A stretch of 58,183 bases of DNA from Candidatus Mediterraneibacter avicola (GCA_019115385.1 DXDR01000049.1:1-58183), one strand, 5' to 3'; positions 1 through 9,695 are shown, counted from the stretch's first letter. The notes: a model not told the origin generated them from the letters alone. A program made the numbers and translations.

Positions 1-1
1 T

Positions 2-1042
2 ATGAAATATCTTACATTTACCGTTCCCTGCTATAATTCGGAAAGCTATATGCGTCGATGTGTGGATTCCCTGCTGTGCTGCGGGACAGACGCGGAGATC
101 ATCCTGGTGGACGACGGCTCTACAGACAAAACAGGGGAGATCGCAGACCAATATCAGAGCAGATATCCAGATATCGTGAAAGTGATCCATAAAGAAAACG
201 GAGGGCATGGATCCGGCGTCAACAGGGGGCTGGAAATGGCCAGGGGAATTTATTTTAAGGTCGTGGACTCTGACGACTGGCTGGATCAGGACGCCTGCAA
301 AAAGCTTTTAGCAAAAATCCGGGATTTCTGCGGCGGCGGCCGGTATGAGTTTGGAGAGAGTATACCGGATCTCTTTATCTGCAACTATGTGTACGATCAT
401 CTGGATGAGGGTACAAGCAGGGTGATGGACTACAGAAATGTATTTCCCGAAGGGGAGATGTGCACCTGGAATTCGATCGGCAGATTCCGGCCGTCCCAGT
501 ATCTGATCATGCATTCACTGATATTCCGTACCGAGGTGCTGCGCAGATCAAAAGTAAAACTGCCGGAACACTCATTTTATGTGGACAATCTGTTTTCTTA
601 TCAGCCTCTTCCATATACCCGGAACCTTTATTATATGGATCTGGATCTGTACCACTATTATCTGGGCAGGGAGGATCAGTCAGTAAATGAAAAGGTGCTG
701 ATGAGGCGGATCGACCAGCAGATTCAAGTGACAGAACTTGTGGCGCAGAGCGTTGATCTGGATGAAGTAAAAAAATTATATCCGAAGCTGGCGGCATATA
801 TGACCAGAAATATTTCGATCATGCTGTCTATCTCCTCCATCCATCTGCTGCTGATCCGTACGGATGAAGCGAGAAGAAAAAGGAGAAATATGTGGGAAAA
901 CATCCGACGGTACGACAAAAAGCTTTATTACCGGCTCAGATATTCGACGCTGAGCGGACTTACATATCTGCCCGGAAAGCTGGGCGGCAGACTGACGATC
1001 GGCGGCTATCGGTTTGCAAGAAAAATCTATCAGTTCCAGTGA
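2..1042 (+). CDS. Family 2 glycosyltransferase
   Basis: A 346-residue protein with a GT-A fold N-terminus. It transfers a sugar from a nucleotide-sugar donor, probably at the cytoplasmic face of the membrane. The N-terminal nucleotide-binding motif VDDGS (about residues 36-40) and the metal-binding DSDD (about 89-92) are both present, with NGGHGSGVNRG between them, as in bactoprenol- or lipid-linked GT2 enzymes. The C-terminal third is basic, with no clear membrane segment. The ATG is the second base of the window, so its ribosome site cannot be seen and an upstream start cannot be excluded. It is followed 24 bases later by the next gene, and a flippase-like protein comes third, suggesting a surface glycolipid or polymer role. 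The acceptor cannot be told from sequence. Confidence 0.85.
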   Translation: MKYLTFTVPCYNSESYMRRCVDSLLCCGTDAEIILVDDGSTDKTGEIADQYQSRYPDIVKVIHKENGGHGSGVNRGLEMARGIYFKVVDSDDWLDQDACKKLLAKIRDFCGGGRYEFGESIPDLFICNYVYDHLDEGTSRVMDYRNVFPEGEMCTWNSIGRFRPSQYLIMHSLIFRTEVLRRSKVKLPEHSFYVDNLFSYQPLPYTRNLYYMDLDLYHYYLGREDQSVNEKVLMRRIDQQIQVTELVAQSVDLDEVKKLYPKLAAYMTRNISIMLSISSIHLLLIRTDEARRKRRNMWENIRRYDKKLYYRLRYSTLSGLTYLPGKLGGRLTIGGYRFARKIYQFQ

Positions 1043-1066
1043 GGAAGACAGCAGGAGGAAAACGTT

Positions 1067-1687
1067 ATGTCTGAGATCTATATAGCATTTGCAGATACGC
1101 CGGGATTTTTTGCGGGAATCATACGCCGGGTGATCCGGCAGAAATATATCCATGTGGCGCTGGCACTGGATCCCTTTCTCAGAGAGACATACAGTATCGG
1201 GCGCAGGCATCCGGCCGTGCCGCTGATCGCCGGATTTGAGAGAGAGGACAAGAGGAAGATCCTGCGTGTGTTCCCGGAGGCGGACTATATGGTGTGTAGT
1301 ATATCCTGCACCGCGCAGCAGAAAGAATATATCAAAGAGGAACTGCATAAAGCCATGCGGAAGAGATTCCGTTATCACTATGCGGTGGCCGGGCTGCCTT
1401 TCATCCTCATGGAAAAGCCCTTTTATCAGAAAAATCATTTCACCTGTTCTTCCTATATCGCAAAACTTCTGGAGGAGGCCGGAGTGTGCCGGTGGGATAA
1501 ACATTTTTCCCTTGTTACGCCAAGGGATTTTTATGAATATGGTGAGAAGCAGAAAATCTTTGAAGGATCGCTTAAGGAACTTGTGGAGCGGGATAAGACT
1601 GCTGTAAACGGCAGGATTTCAGTTTTCCCTCATATACGCCCGGCTTTTGCGGGGCTCCAGGCAAGAGGTGGATCTTATGAGCGGTAA
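1067..1687 (+). CDS. Permuted papain-like (YiiX/NlpC-P60-type) putative hydrolase
   Basis: A 206-residue protein of no named family that I can place with certainty. A histidine in a hydrophobic strand (YIHVALALD, His29) precedes a cysteine at a helix start (HFTCSSYIAKLLEEAG, Cys127). This His-before-Cys order is that of circularly permuted NlpC/P60-type enzymes such as YiiX/YaeF, which act as amidases or acyl hydrolases. No signal peptide is seen, so it is probably cytoplasmic. The start has a strong AGGAGG site. Its last codons overlap the flippase-like gene by 11 bases, and the glycosyltransferase lies just upstream, so the three are probably co-transcribed. Function is inferred only from the motif pair. 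Confidence 0.6.
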   Translation: MSEIYIAFADTPGFFAGIIRRVIRQKYIHVALALDPFLRETYSIGRRHPAVPLIAGFEREDKRKILRVFPEADYMVCSISCTAQQKEYIKEELHKAMRKRFRYHYAVAGLPFILMEKPFYQKNHFTCSSYIAKLLEEAGVCRWDKHFSLVTPRDFYEYGEKQKIFEGSLKELVERDKTAVNGRISVFPHIRPAFAGLQARGGSYER

Positions 1688-2729
1688 GAAAAAGATACTT
1701 CAGGTCGGTTTCTTTCTGGCGGTGATGGTTCTGACCTTTTACACTTTGTTCAGCGGGCGGGATCTGGGCAAGATTGCCCGGGCGGCAGGGAAGATGTCGC
1801 CGGCCTATCTGATCCCGGCGGTGCTGCTGGCCATTTTTTTCGTCTGCGCGGAGGGCTGTATGATCTGGTTCCTGCTGAACGCCATGCGGGAGAAGAAAAA
1901 CAGTATTTTCCGGTGCATTCAGTATTCTTTTATTGGTTTTTTCTACTCGGGCATCACGCCTTCGGCAACAGGCGGCCAGCCGGTACAGCTTTATTATATG
2001 AATAAGGATGGGAACCGGGTCTCCGACAGCACAGTCGTGCTTATGACAGTAGCGGTGGTCTATAAATTTGTCCTGGTAGTTATGGGGTTCGGCATCCTGG
2101 CGTTCTGGTACGGCCCTCTCAGACGGGAACTGAATCATTATTTCCCGCTGTTTCTCCTGGGGCTCATGCTCAATGTGATCCTGGTCATCCTTATCCTTGG
2201 GGTAATGCTCTTCCCCGGGATCATACGAAAGACGGCGCTGTTCTTTGAGAAACTTTTTATCCGCATGAAAATCTGGAAACCTTCGGATGCCCGGCAGGAG
2301 AAGATCAATGGGTTTATAGGAAGCTACCGGCAGGCAGTTACCTGGCTGGGCAGCCACAAAGGCAGGCTGGCGGGAGTCGTTGTCATGACTTTTCTGCAGA
2401 GGTGCAGCGTATTTGTTCTGACGTATATGGTGTATCTGGGGTTCGGGCAGACCGGATCCAGCGCCGTGAAAGTGATCCTTCTGCAGGCGTCCGTCTATAT
2501 TGCGGTAGATATGCTTCCTCTGCCAGGGGCGCAGGGTATAACAGAGCTGATGTATCAGGCGGTGTTCGCCAATGTATTTGCAGGCGCGTATCTGATTCCG
2601 TCTATGTTGGTGAGCAGGGGGATCAATTTTTATTTTCTGCTGATCGTCAGCCTGGCAGTGGTGCTTGTAAACAGGTTTGTTTTTGACCGGAGAAGGGGAG
2701 GAGAGAGAAGACAGACGCCAGCCGGTTGA
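1677..2729 (+). CDS. Flippase-like integral membrane protein (LPG synthase TM / UPF0104 family)
   Basis: A 350-residue polytopic membrane protein with about eight hydrophobic segments. It resembles the N-terminal flippase-like domain of MprF and the YbhN/AglD group (lysylphosphatidylglycerol synthase TM region). Recognisable features are the SGITPSATGGQPVQLYYM segment (about residues 88-105) and the late PLPGAQGITE motif. Such proteins are thought to move or anchor lipids, often beside glycosyltransferases, as here. I chose ATG 1677 because it has AGAGGTGG nine bases upstream; a longer TTG start at 1647 lacks such a site. The stop codon overlaps the -35 box of the following promoter. The soluble aminoacyl-transferase domain of full MprF is absent. 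Confidence 0.85.
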   Translation: MSGKKKILQVGFFLAVMVLTFYTLFSGRDLGKIARAAGKMSPAYLIPAVLLAIFFVCAEGCMIWFLLNAMREKKNSIFRCIQYSFIGFFYSGITPSATGGQPVQLYYMNKDGNRVSDSTVVLMTVAVVYKFVLVVMGFGILAFWYGPLRRELNHYFPLFLLGLMLNVILVILILGVMLFPGIIRKTALFFEKLFIRMKIWKPSDARQEKINGFIGSYRQAVTWLGSHKGRLAGVVVMTFLQRCSVFVLTYMVYLGFGQTGSSAVKVILLQASVYIAVDMLPLPGAQGITELMYQAVFANVFAGAYLIPSMLVSRGINFYFLLIVSLAVVLVNRFVFDRRRGGERRQTPAG

Positions 2730-2754
2730 CATTTCAGAAAAATACCCGTATAAT
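2726..2754 (+). promoter_or_regulatory. Consensus sigma-A promoter for the first MATE gene
   Basis: TTGACA (2726-2731), 17 bases, TATAAT (2749-2754): an exact match to the vegetative consensus with ideal spacing. It overlaps the stop codon of the preceding gene. Predicted transcription starts near 2761, leaving a leader of about 130 bases. Confidence 0.85.
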
Positions 2755-2802
2755 ACACACGATAAATTTCGGTGTGGATTTTTCCGGACTCTGTCATCTT
2801 TT

Positions 2803-2838
2803 CGCCACACAGCCGTTTCGGCGGCTGTGTGGCGTTTT
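2803..2838 (+). terminator. Leader hairpin with T-tract (terminator or attenuator)
   Basis: A 13-base-pair stem (CGCCACACAGCCG and its complement) with a short loop, followed by TTTT. It lies between a consensus promoter and the MATE gene. It may end the upstream gene, or terminate leader transcripts. The segment GTGTGG at 2772-2777 can pair with CCACAC in the 5' arm, giving a possible alternative structure. Confidence 0.65.
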
Positions 2839-2891
2839 CTGCTTTCAGCGGGAATTTCCGAATCGGTATGTTGTAGGAGGAGGTTGATCCG

Positions 2892-4277
2892 GTGGGGAAG
2901 GAATCAATGAATGAAAATTTTATGAAGGAGAGACCAGTGTTTCCGCTGATACTGTCAATGGCGCTCCCTATGGTCATCTCTATGATGGTGAACTCGCTGT
3001 ACAATATTGTGGACAGCTTTTTTGTGGCGCAGATCAGCGAGGACGCCATGACGGCTCTTTCGCTTGTCTATCCGGTCCAGAATTTCATCAATGCTGTGGG
3101 CATTGGCTTTGGGGTGGGGATGAATGCGGTGATCGCACTGCACCTGGGAGCCGGGAACAGGGAAAAGGCGAATCTTGCGGCAACGCAGGGGCTTGCCCTG
3201 GGCGTTGTCCACACAGTGATACTGACAGCCGGGTCGATTTTGTTTATGCCGGTATTTCTTCGGTTTTTTACAGATAAGGAGGCCGTAGTCGATCTGGGAA
3301 TACGGTACAGCGTAGTCGTATTTTTATTTACTTTTTTTGTCGTCACAGGCGTGGCTTTTGAAAAGATTTTTCAGGCGGTCGGCCGGATGAAGGTTTCTAT
3401 GATCAGTCTGATGTGCGGCTGCATCCTGAATATTATTCTGGATCCGATCCTGATATTCGGACTTGGTCCGTTCCCGGAAATGGGAATTGAAGGCGCGGCT
3501 CTGGCAACGGGGCTCGGGCAGGCATGTTCTCTGATCATTTACCTGGCCGTATACTTTATCAGTCCGATCCATGTGCGTATCGGCAGGAAATACTTATCCC
3601 CGGACAAAGAAATGATCGTAAGGCTTTATTCAGTAGGCATACCGGCCACTTTGAACCTGGCTTTGCCGTCTGTGCTGATCTCCGCGCTGAACGCGATCCT
3701 GGCATCCTTCTCCCAGGTATATATTCTGGTCCTGGGAATTTACTATAAACTGCAGACGTTCCTGTATCTTCCGGCAAATGGATTTGTCCAGGGCATGCGC
3801 CCTCTGGTGGGCTTTAATTTTGGCGCCGGAGAATACAAAAGAGTTCGAAAAATCTATGATATTGTCCTATGCATGAGCGGCGCGATCATGGCGGCGGGAA
3901 CTATAATCTGCCTGGCGCTGCCGGGGCAGCTTATGGGACTGTTTACGGATAATCCGGAGACCATACGGACGGGCGAAACCGCACTCTGCATCATCAGCGC
4001 GGGCTTTCTTGTGTCAGCGGTTTCCGTGACATCTTCCGGGGCGCTGGAAGGGATGGGAAAAGGAACGCCTTCCCTTATTATTTCCCTGTCACGCTATATT
4101 GTCGTAATCATCCCGGCGGCATTTATCCTGAGCCGTATATTCGGCGCTGTAGGTGTGTGGAATGCATTCTGGATCGCCGAGCTGATCACGGCTGCCGTCG
4201 CTTATATTGTCTATAAGAGGGCTGCCGTCGGCGGAGAGGATATTCAGGAAAACGATCCGAAACCGGGACAGGATTGA
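2892..4277 (+). CDS. MATE family efflux transporter
   Basis: A 461-residue protein with about twelve membrane segments and the MATE layout of two six-helix halves. The N-terminal half opens with the typical PMVISMMVNSLYNIVDSFFV pattern, and the second half has GMRPLVGFNFGAGEYKRV. MATE proteins export cationic drugs or metabolites using Na+ or H+ gradients. A GTG start at 2892 has AGGAGGAGG eight bases upstream; ATG at 2907 is a possible alternative. It has its own consensus promoter and a leader hairpin, so expression may be attenuated. A second MATE protein is encoded at 8186. The substrate is unknown. Confidence 0.93.
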   Translation: MGKESMNENFMKERPVFPLILSMALPMVISMMVNSLYNIVDSFFVAQISEDAMTALSLVYPVQNFINAVGIGFGVGMNAVIALHLGAGNREKANLAATQGLALGVVHTVILTAGSILFMPVFLRFFTDKEAVVDLGIRYSVVVFLFTFFVVTGVAFEKIFQAVGRMKVSMISLMCGCILNIILDPILIFGLGPFPEMGIEGAALATGLGQACSLIIYLAVYFISPIHVRIGRKYLSPDKEMIVRLYSVGIPATLNLALPSVLISALNAILASFSQVYILVLGIYYKLQTFLYLPANGFVQGMRPLVGFNFGAGEYKRVRKIYDIVLCMSGAIMAAGTIICLALPGQLMGLFTDNPETIRTGETALCIISAGFLVSAVSVTSSGALEGMGKGTPSLIISLSRYIVVIIPAAFILSRIFGAVGVWNAFWIAELITAAVAYIVYKRAAVGGEDIQENDPKPGQD

Positions 4278-4349
4278 TGCCGCTGTCTGTGCCGGCCCGG
4301 AAACTTGTATGCCGGTGCGGAAAACAAAGTGATGTCCGGGTGTTTTTTC

Positions 4350-4378
4350 TTGACATCTCCTTGCAAACCGCTCACAAT
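4350..4378 (+). promoter_or_regulatory. Probable promoter for the ABC-F gene
   Basis: TTGACA (4350-4355), 17 bases, CACAAT (4373-4378). The -35 box is perfect and the -10 is weak. It sits 29 bases before the ABC-F start codon, just after a T-rich stretch (TTTTTT at 4343-4348) that may end the MATE transcript. Confidence 0.5.
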
Positions 4379-4406
4379 AATGTGAGAAAATGTGAGGAGA
4401 TTTTTT

Positions 4407-6218
4407 ATGAATATTATTAACATAGAGCACATCGGGAAAGTGTTCGGTGAAAAAGAAATTTTTGCAGATGCGTCATTTGGAGTACAGCAGGGGGACAAGA
4501 TCGGGATTGTGGGCATCAATGGTACGGGAAAGTCCACGCTCCTGAGAATGATCGCAGGAGATGAGAAACCGGATGAGGGGCAGATCGTCAGACAGAATGG
4601 GCTGAAGATCGCCTATGTCCCTCAGAACCCGGTATTTCCCGACGGAGCGGACGTGCGCGCCTGCGCTTTTGCGTGGGGAGGCGGGGAAGCGTGGCAGGTT
4701 GAGAGTAATCTGATGGAACTGGGGATCACCCGGCTGGATCAGAAGATCAGCGAACTTTCCGGCGGACAGAAGAGAAGAGTCGTGCTTGCCGGAACGCTTG
4801 CCGGCGATTTTGACGTGCTCCTGCTGGATGAGCCCACGAATCATCTGGACGGCGAAATGATCGCCTGGCTGGAGGAATATCTTCGAACATACAGGGGCAC
4901 GGTACTGATGGTGACCCATGACCGGTATTTTCTGGACCGGGTCACAAATCGGATCCTGGAGATCAGCCACGGGAAAATGTACGGGTATGACACGGACTAT
5001 TCCGGCTTTCTGGAACTGAAATCAGCCCGGGAGGAGATGGAACTCGCCTCGGAGAGGAAACGGCAGAGTGTTCTGAGGATGGAACTGGAATGGGCAAAAC
5101 GGGGCTGCCGTGCCAGAACGACAAAGCAGAGAGCAAGGCTGGAGCGGCTTGAAGGACTGAAAAACGGAAAAACACCTGTACAGGATCAGACGGTGGAACT
5201 GGGATCGGTAAAGACACGTATGGGAAAGAAAACCGTGGAACTCCATCATATCAGTAAAAGCTACGGAGATAAAAAGATTCTTGAGGACTTCAGCTATATC
5301 GTACTGCGCAATCAGCGTCTGGGGATCATCGGACCCAACGGGTGTGGAAAATCCACGCTGCTTAAGATGATTGCCGGTATTGTCAAGCCGGATTCAGGAG
5401 AGATTGAAATCGGAGAGACGGTGAAGATCGGATATTTTGCTCAGGAAGAGCAGCATATGGATGAAAGTCAGAGAGTGATCGACTATGTGAAAGATATCGC
5501 GGAATATATTACGACAACGGACGGGAAGATCAGCGCATCGGCGCTTCTGGAGCGGTTTCTGTTCTCGCCGGATATGCAGTATGCCCCCATCGGAAAGCTG
5601 TCGGGAGGAGAAAAGAGGCGTCTGTATCTCCTTGGAGTCCTGGCCGAGAATGCCAATGTGCTCCTGTTTGACGAGGCGGGCAATAATCTGGACATCCCGA
5701 CGCTTACGATCCTGGAAGATTATCTGAACTCCTTTTCCGGTATCGTGATCGCAGTGTCCCATGACCGTTATTTTCTGGACAATGTTGCGGATCGCATTTT
5801 TGAACTGGACGGAAAAGGACATGCCGTTCAGTATGAGGGAGGCTATACGGACTACCTGAACGCGAAAAGGAGGAGGGCGTCTGCCGGGGAACAGCCGGTA
5901 AAGGCGGATATCCCCAAGTCGCAGGAAGACAGACTGGAGGAAAAGAAAACCGCCGCAAAGAGCTGGAAGGAGAATCGTCCGGCAAAGCTGAAATTTACCT
6001 ATAAAGAACAGAGAGAGTTCGAGACCATTGACGACGATATAGCGGCTTTGGAGAGCAGAATGGAAGAACTGGAGCGCCAGCTTCAGGCAAACGCCACAAA
6101 TTCCGTGAAGCTCAGGGAGCTGATGGAAGAGCAGGAGAAGACGCAGGCAGCGCTGGATGAAAAAATGGAGCGCTGGGTGTATCTGAATGATCTGGCGGAG
6201 AAAATTGACGGACAGTAA
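4407..6218 (+). CDS. ABC-F family ATPase, Uup/YfmR-like
   Basis: A 603-residue soluble protein with two tandem ATP-binding cassettes and a C-terminal coiled coil (about 510-600), the layout of the Uup/YfmR branch of ABC-F proteins that act on the ribosome. Cassette 1 has GINGTGKST, LSGGQKRR and LLLDEPTNHLD. Cassette 2 has GPNGCGKST and LSGGEKRR, but its Walker B region reads LLFDEAGNNLD, where the family usually has DEPTN-LD. The Walker B glutamate is kept. The start is ATG 4407, with GAGGAG six bases upstream; a GTG at 4392 is less likely. There are no membrane segments, so it is not a transporter. A role in translation or antibiotic protection is family knowledge only. Confidence 0.9.
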   Translation: MNIINIEHIGKVFGEKEIFADASFGVQQGDKIGIVGINGTGKSTLLRMIAGDEKPDEGQIVRQNGLKIAYVPQNPVFPDGADVRACAFAWGGGEAWQVESNLMELGITRLDQKISELSGGQKRRVVLAGTLAGDFDVLLLDEPTNHLDGEMIAWLEEYLRTYRGTVLMVTHDRYFLDRVTNRILEISHGKMYGYDTDYSGFLELKSAREEMELASERKRQSVLRMELEWAKRGCRARTTKQRARLERLEGLKNGKTPVQDQTVELGSVKTRMGKKTVELHHISKSYGDKKILEDFSYIVLRNQRLGIIGPNGCGKSTLLKMIAGIVKPDSGEIEIGETVKIGYFAQEEQHMDESQRVIDYVKDIAEYITTTDGKISASALLERFLFSPDMQYAPIGKLSGGEKRRLYLLGVLAENANVLLFDEAGNNLDIPTLTILEDYLNSFSGIVIAVSHDRYFLDNVADRIFELDGKGHAVQYEGGYTDYLNAKRRRASAGEQPVKADIPKSQEDRLEEKKTAAKSWKENRPAKLKFTYKEQREFETIDDDIAALESRMEELERQLQANATNSVKLRELMEEQEKTQAALDEKMERWVYLNDLAEKIDGQ

Positions 6219-6259
6219 CCGGACAGCGCCCAAAAGAGAATGATTTTTCTTTCAGCGGC

Positions 6260-6288
6260 TTGACAAAGGCGGGATCAGTTGATAATAT
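6260..6288 (+). promoter_or_regulatory. Sigma-A promoter of ilvN
   Basis: TTGACA (6260-6265), 17 bases, TAATAT (6283-6288). The predicted transcript begins near 6295, at a hairpin with arms AAAACAGA (6294-6301) and TCTGTTTT (6308-6315), leaving a leader of about 100 bases before ilvN. Confidence 0.75.
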
Positions 6289-6391
6289 TATAGAAAACAG
6301 AATGCACTCTGTTTTATGGATTCCAGAGATTTTAACAGCCAGACAGGCAGATTCCGGGGACAGAGACAGGGCAGAGAAAGAGAGGAGACAG

Positions 6392-6889
6392 ATGAGAAAA
6401 CAGGTTTTTTCATTGCTTGTAGATAATAATCCAGGCGTTTTAAGCCGTATTTCAGGACTGTTCAGCCGCCGGGGCTACAGTATTGACAGCATCACGGCCG
6501 GAATGACGGCGGATCCGCGGTACACCAGGATTACAGTGGTATCATCGGGTGACGAGCTGATTCTGGAGCAGATCGAGAAACAGGTAAGAAAACTGGAAGA
6601 TGTAGTTGATATCAAAGTCTTAAAAGATGGGGAATCCGTTTTCCGTGAACTTGCACTGGTCAAGCTTCGTGCAAATGCGTCTCAGAGAGGCGAGATCATC
6701 TCGGTTGCAGATATCTTCCGCGCGAAGATCGTAGACGTGGAGGAGGACTCTCTGATGATCGAATTGACGGGAACCCAGAGCAAGCTGGAAGCCTTTCTCA
6801 ATCTTCTGAAAGACTATGAGATCCTCGAACTTGCCAGAACAGGCATCACAGGGCTTTCGCGGGGGAGCAGGGATGTCAAATATCTGTAG
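6392..6889 (+). CDS. ilvN: Acetolactate synthase small (regulatory) subunit
   Basis: A 165-residue regulatory subunit of acetolactate (acetohydroxyacid) synthase, the first common step of valine, leucine and isoleucine synthesis. An N-terminal ACT domain (about residues 4-75, opening VFSLLVDNNPGVLSRISGLF) binds the valine feedback inhibitor, and the C-terminal half activates the catalytic subunit. ATG 6392 follows AGGAGA with normal spacing; in-frame extension to 6260 would run through the promoter. It is followed by ilvC after 130 bases. The catalytic subunit gene ilvB is not in the window, so the partner must be encoded elsewhere. Confidence 0.93.
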   Translation: MRKQVFSLLVDNNPGVLSRISGLFSRRGYSIDSITAGMTADPRYTRITVVSSGDELILEQIEKQVRKLEDVVDIKVLKDGESVFRELALVKLRANASQRGEIISVADIFRAKIVDVEEDSLMIELTGTQSKLEAFLNLLKDYEILELARTGITGLSRGSRDVKYL

Positions 6890-6942
6890 GGATCAGTTAG
6901 TAAGAGGCGGAGGGAAACTGTTTCCCGGACTGCCTTTCACTA

Positions 6943-8039
<1,097 letters not shown>

Positions 8040-8098
8040 TTTGGGAAATCTTTATATATTATATAGAGAGGCCAACAAACAGAGGACAGGGATACGGC

Positions 8099-8134
8099 AA
8101 AACGTCTGGCAGTGAAATGCCAGACGTTTTCTTC
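8099..8134 (+). terminator. Intrinsic terminator after ilvC
   Basis: A 13-base-pair stem (AAAACGTCTGGCA and complement, 8099-8130) with a GTGAAA loop, ending in TTTTCTT. It is a clear rho-independent terminator closing the ilv transcript. Confidence 0.88.
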
Positions 8135-8185
8135 CCTTTCCGACGGGGAATATCTGTTATAGTCCTGGTCTGATAAAGGAAAGAA

Positions 8186-9643
8186 GTGAATGGAGTGAAG
8201 GAAGAAAAAGAAAATATAGGAGAAGAAGATGCAGAACAGGCAGAGACACATGATTTCAGCAAGGGGAGCCTTGTGCGTCACATCATCGGCCTGGCGGTGC
8301 CCATGACAGTGGCCCAGCTTATCAATGTCCTTTACAGTATAGTTGACAGGATCTATATCGGCCACCTTCCTCATGTATCCACTCAGGCTCTTTCCGGAAT
8401 CGGCCTGTGCCTTCCGATCATAACCATCATATCAGCATTTGCCAATCTTTTTGGCATGGGCGGCGCGCCGCTGTGCTCCATTGCCCGGGGCGGGCATCAG
8501 GAAAAACGGGCGCAGAATGTGATGGGCAATTCTTTTGCCATGATGCTCCTGTCAGGCGCTGTCCTGATGGTTTTATGCCTGATATTCAAGCGCCCCCTTT
8601 TGTACCTGTTCGGGGCCAGCAGAGCCACTTATATCTATGCCGATCAGTACATTACGGTTTATCTGCTTGGCACTTTGTTTGTTATGATCAGCCTGGGGAT
8701 GAACAATTTTATCAATTCTCAGGGATTCGGCAGAGTGGGGATGCTTACCGTCCTTCTGGGAGCGGTAATGAATATCGTTCTGGATCCCATTTTTATTTTT
8801 GTGTTCGGTATGGGAGTCAGAGGTGCGGCCATTGCCACTGTGATCTCCCAGGGAGCGTCCGCTCTGTGGGTGTTTATATTCCTTACAGGGAAGAGGGCGC
8901 TGCTCAGGCTGGACAGAAAATCCATGCGTTTGAGAGTCTCCATTGTCAGAGAAATTATATTACTCGGTACTTCAGGATTTGTGATGTCAGTTACGAACGG
9001 AACAGTGCAGATAGTCTGCAACGCGGTTCTGGCAAAGCAGGGAGGCGACCTTTATGTAGGCATTATGACAGTGATCAACTCTGTCCGGGAGATCACAACA
9101 ATGCCGCTGAACGGCCTTACTTCAGGAGCGCAGCCCGTGATCGGGTATAATTATGGCGCCGGACGATATGACCGGGTGAAATCAGCGGTCAAGTTCATGA
9201 CCGCGGCAAGCATCGTATTTTCGATCGTGATATGGGCGGTCATTTTCTTTGAGCCCCGTTTTTTCCTGCACCTGTTTACCAGGGAAAACGAACTGATCAC
9301 AAAAGGCATTCCCGCGATGCAGATCTATTTTTGCGGAATCTTCATGATGTCTCTACAGTTTGCAGGGCAGTCCACCTATGTGGCCCTGAACCGCCCGAAG
9401 CAGGCTGTCTTTTTCTCCCTGTTCCGCAAGGTGATCATCGTAGTACCGCTGACGCTCCTGCTTCCTATGGCAGGAGGGCTTGGCACCAGCGGAGTATTTC
9501 TGGCAGAGCCGGTTTCCAACGGGATCGGAGGAACGGCATGTTTTGTGACCATGCTTCTGACTGTATGGCCGGATCTGAAGCAGGATCCGGCCGGGGATCA
9601 AATTGTACAGACAAAACAGACAACTTCGTCAAAAGGGGCCTGA
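8186..9643 (+). CDS. MATE family efflux transporter (second copy)
   Basis: A 485-residue polytopic membrane protein of the MATE superfamily, distinct from the one at 2892. After a charged N-terminal tail of about 30 residues the first helix reads IIGLAVPMTVAQLINVLYSI. The second half carries GLTSGAQPVIGYNYGAGRYDRV, the usual MATE motif. It probably exports drugs or metabolites with an ion gradient; the substrate is unknown. The GTG start at 8186 has AAAGGA upstream, and GTG 8195 is possible. The stop codon lies inside a perfect palindrome (9628-9654), so the last residues are encoded by that repeat. It is convergent with rpsT. Confidence 0.92.
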   Translation: MNGVKEEKENIGEEDAEQAETHDFSKGSLVRHIIGLAVPMTVAQLINVLYSIVDRIYIGHLPHVSTQALSGIGLCLPIITIISAFANLFGMGGAPLCSIARGGHQEKRAQNVMGNSFAMMLLSGAVLMVLCLIFKRPLLYLFGASRATYIYADQYITVYLLGTLFVMISLGMNNFINSQGFGRVGMLTVLLGAVMNIVLDPIFIFVFGMGVRGAAIATVISQGASALWVFIFLTGKRALLRLDRKSMRLRVSIVREIILLGTSGFVMSVTNGTVQIVCNAVLAKQGGDLYVGIMTVINSVREITTMPLNGLTSGAQPVIGYNYGAGRYDRVKSAVKFMTAASIVFSIVIWAVIFFEPRFFLHLFTRENELITKGIPAMQIYFCGIFMMSLQFAGQSTYVALNRPKQAVFFSLFRKVIIVVPLTLLLPMAGGLGTSGVFLAEPVSNGIGGTACFVTMLLTVWPDLKQDPAGDQIVQTKQTTSSKGA

Positions 9644-9654
9644 CCCCTTTTGAC
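9628..9654. repeat. Perfect short palindrome at the MATE 3' end
   Basis: Arms GTCAAAAGGGG (9628-9638) and CCCCTTTTGAC (9644-9654) around CCTGA form a perfect 11-base-pair stem. The TGA of the loop is the stop codon of the MATE gene. It looks like a dispersed short palindromic repeat rather than part of the MATE coding sequence. It lies directly beside a separate terminator. Confidence 0.7.
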
Positions 9655-9657
9655 AAT

Positions 9658-9695
9658 AAAAAAGCGTCCGCCTGACGGCAGCGGACGCTTTTTTT
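9658..9695. terminator. Bidirectional intrinsic terminator
   Basis: AAAAAAGCGTCCGC and its complement enclose CTGACGGCA, with A- and T-runs on both sides. It serves both the plus-strand MATE gene and the minus-strand rpsT gene, which converge here. Confidence 0.9.

Noticed and set aside
1572-2810. A 412-codon open frame on the minus strand opposite the flippase-like gene.
   Set aside because: It is rich in His, Gln and Arg, has no ribosome site, and lies entirely opposite well-supported genes; it is a shadow frame.
6289-6391. A T-box leader before ilvN.
   Set aside because: The leader is only about 100 bases and lacks the T-box core sequence and a terminator.
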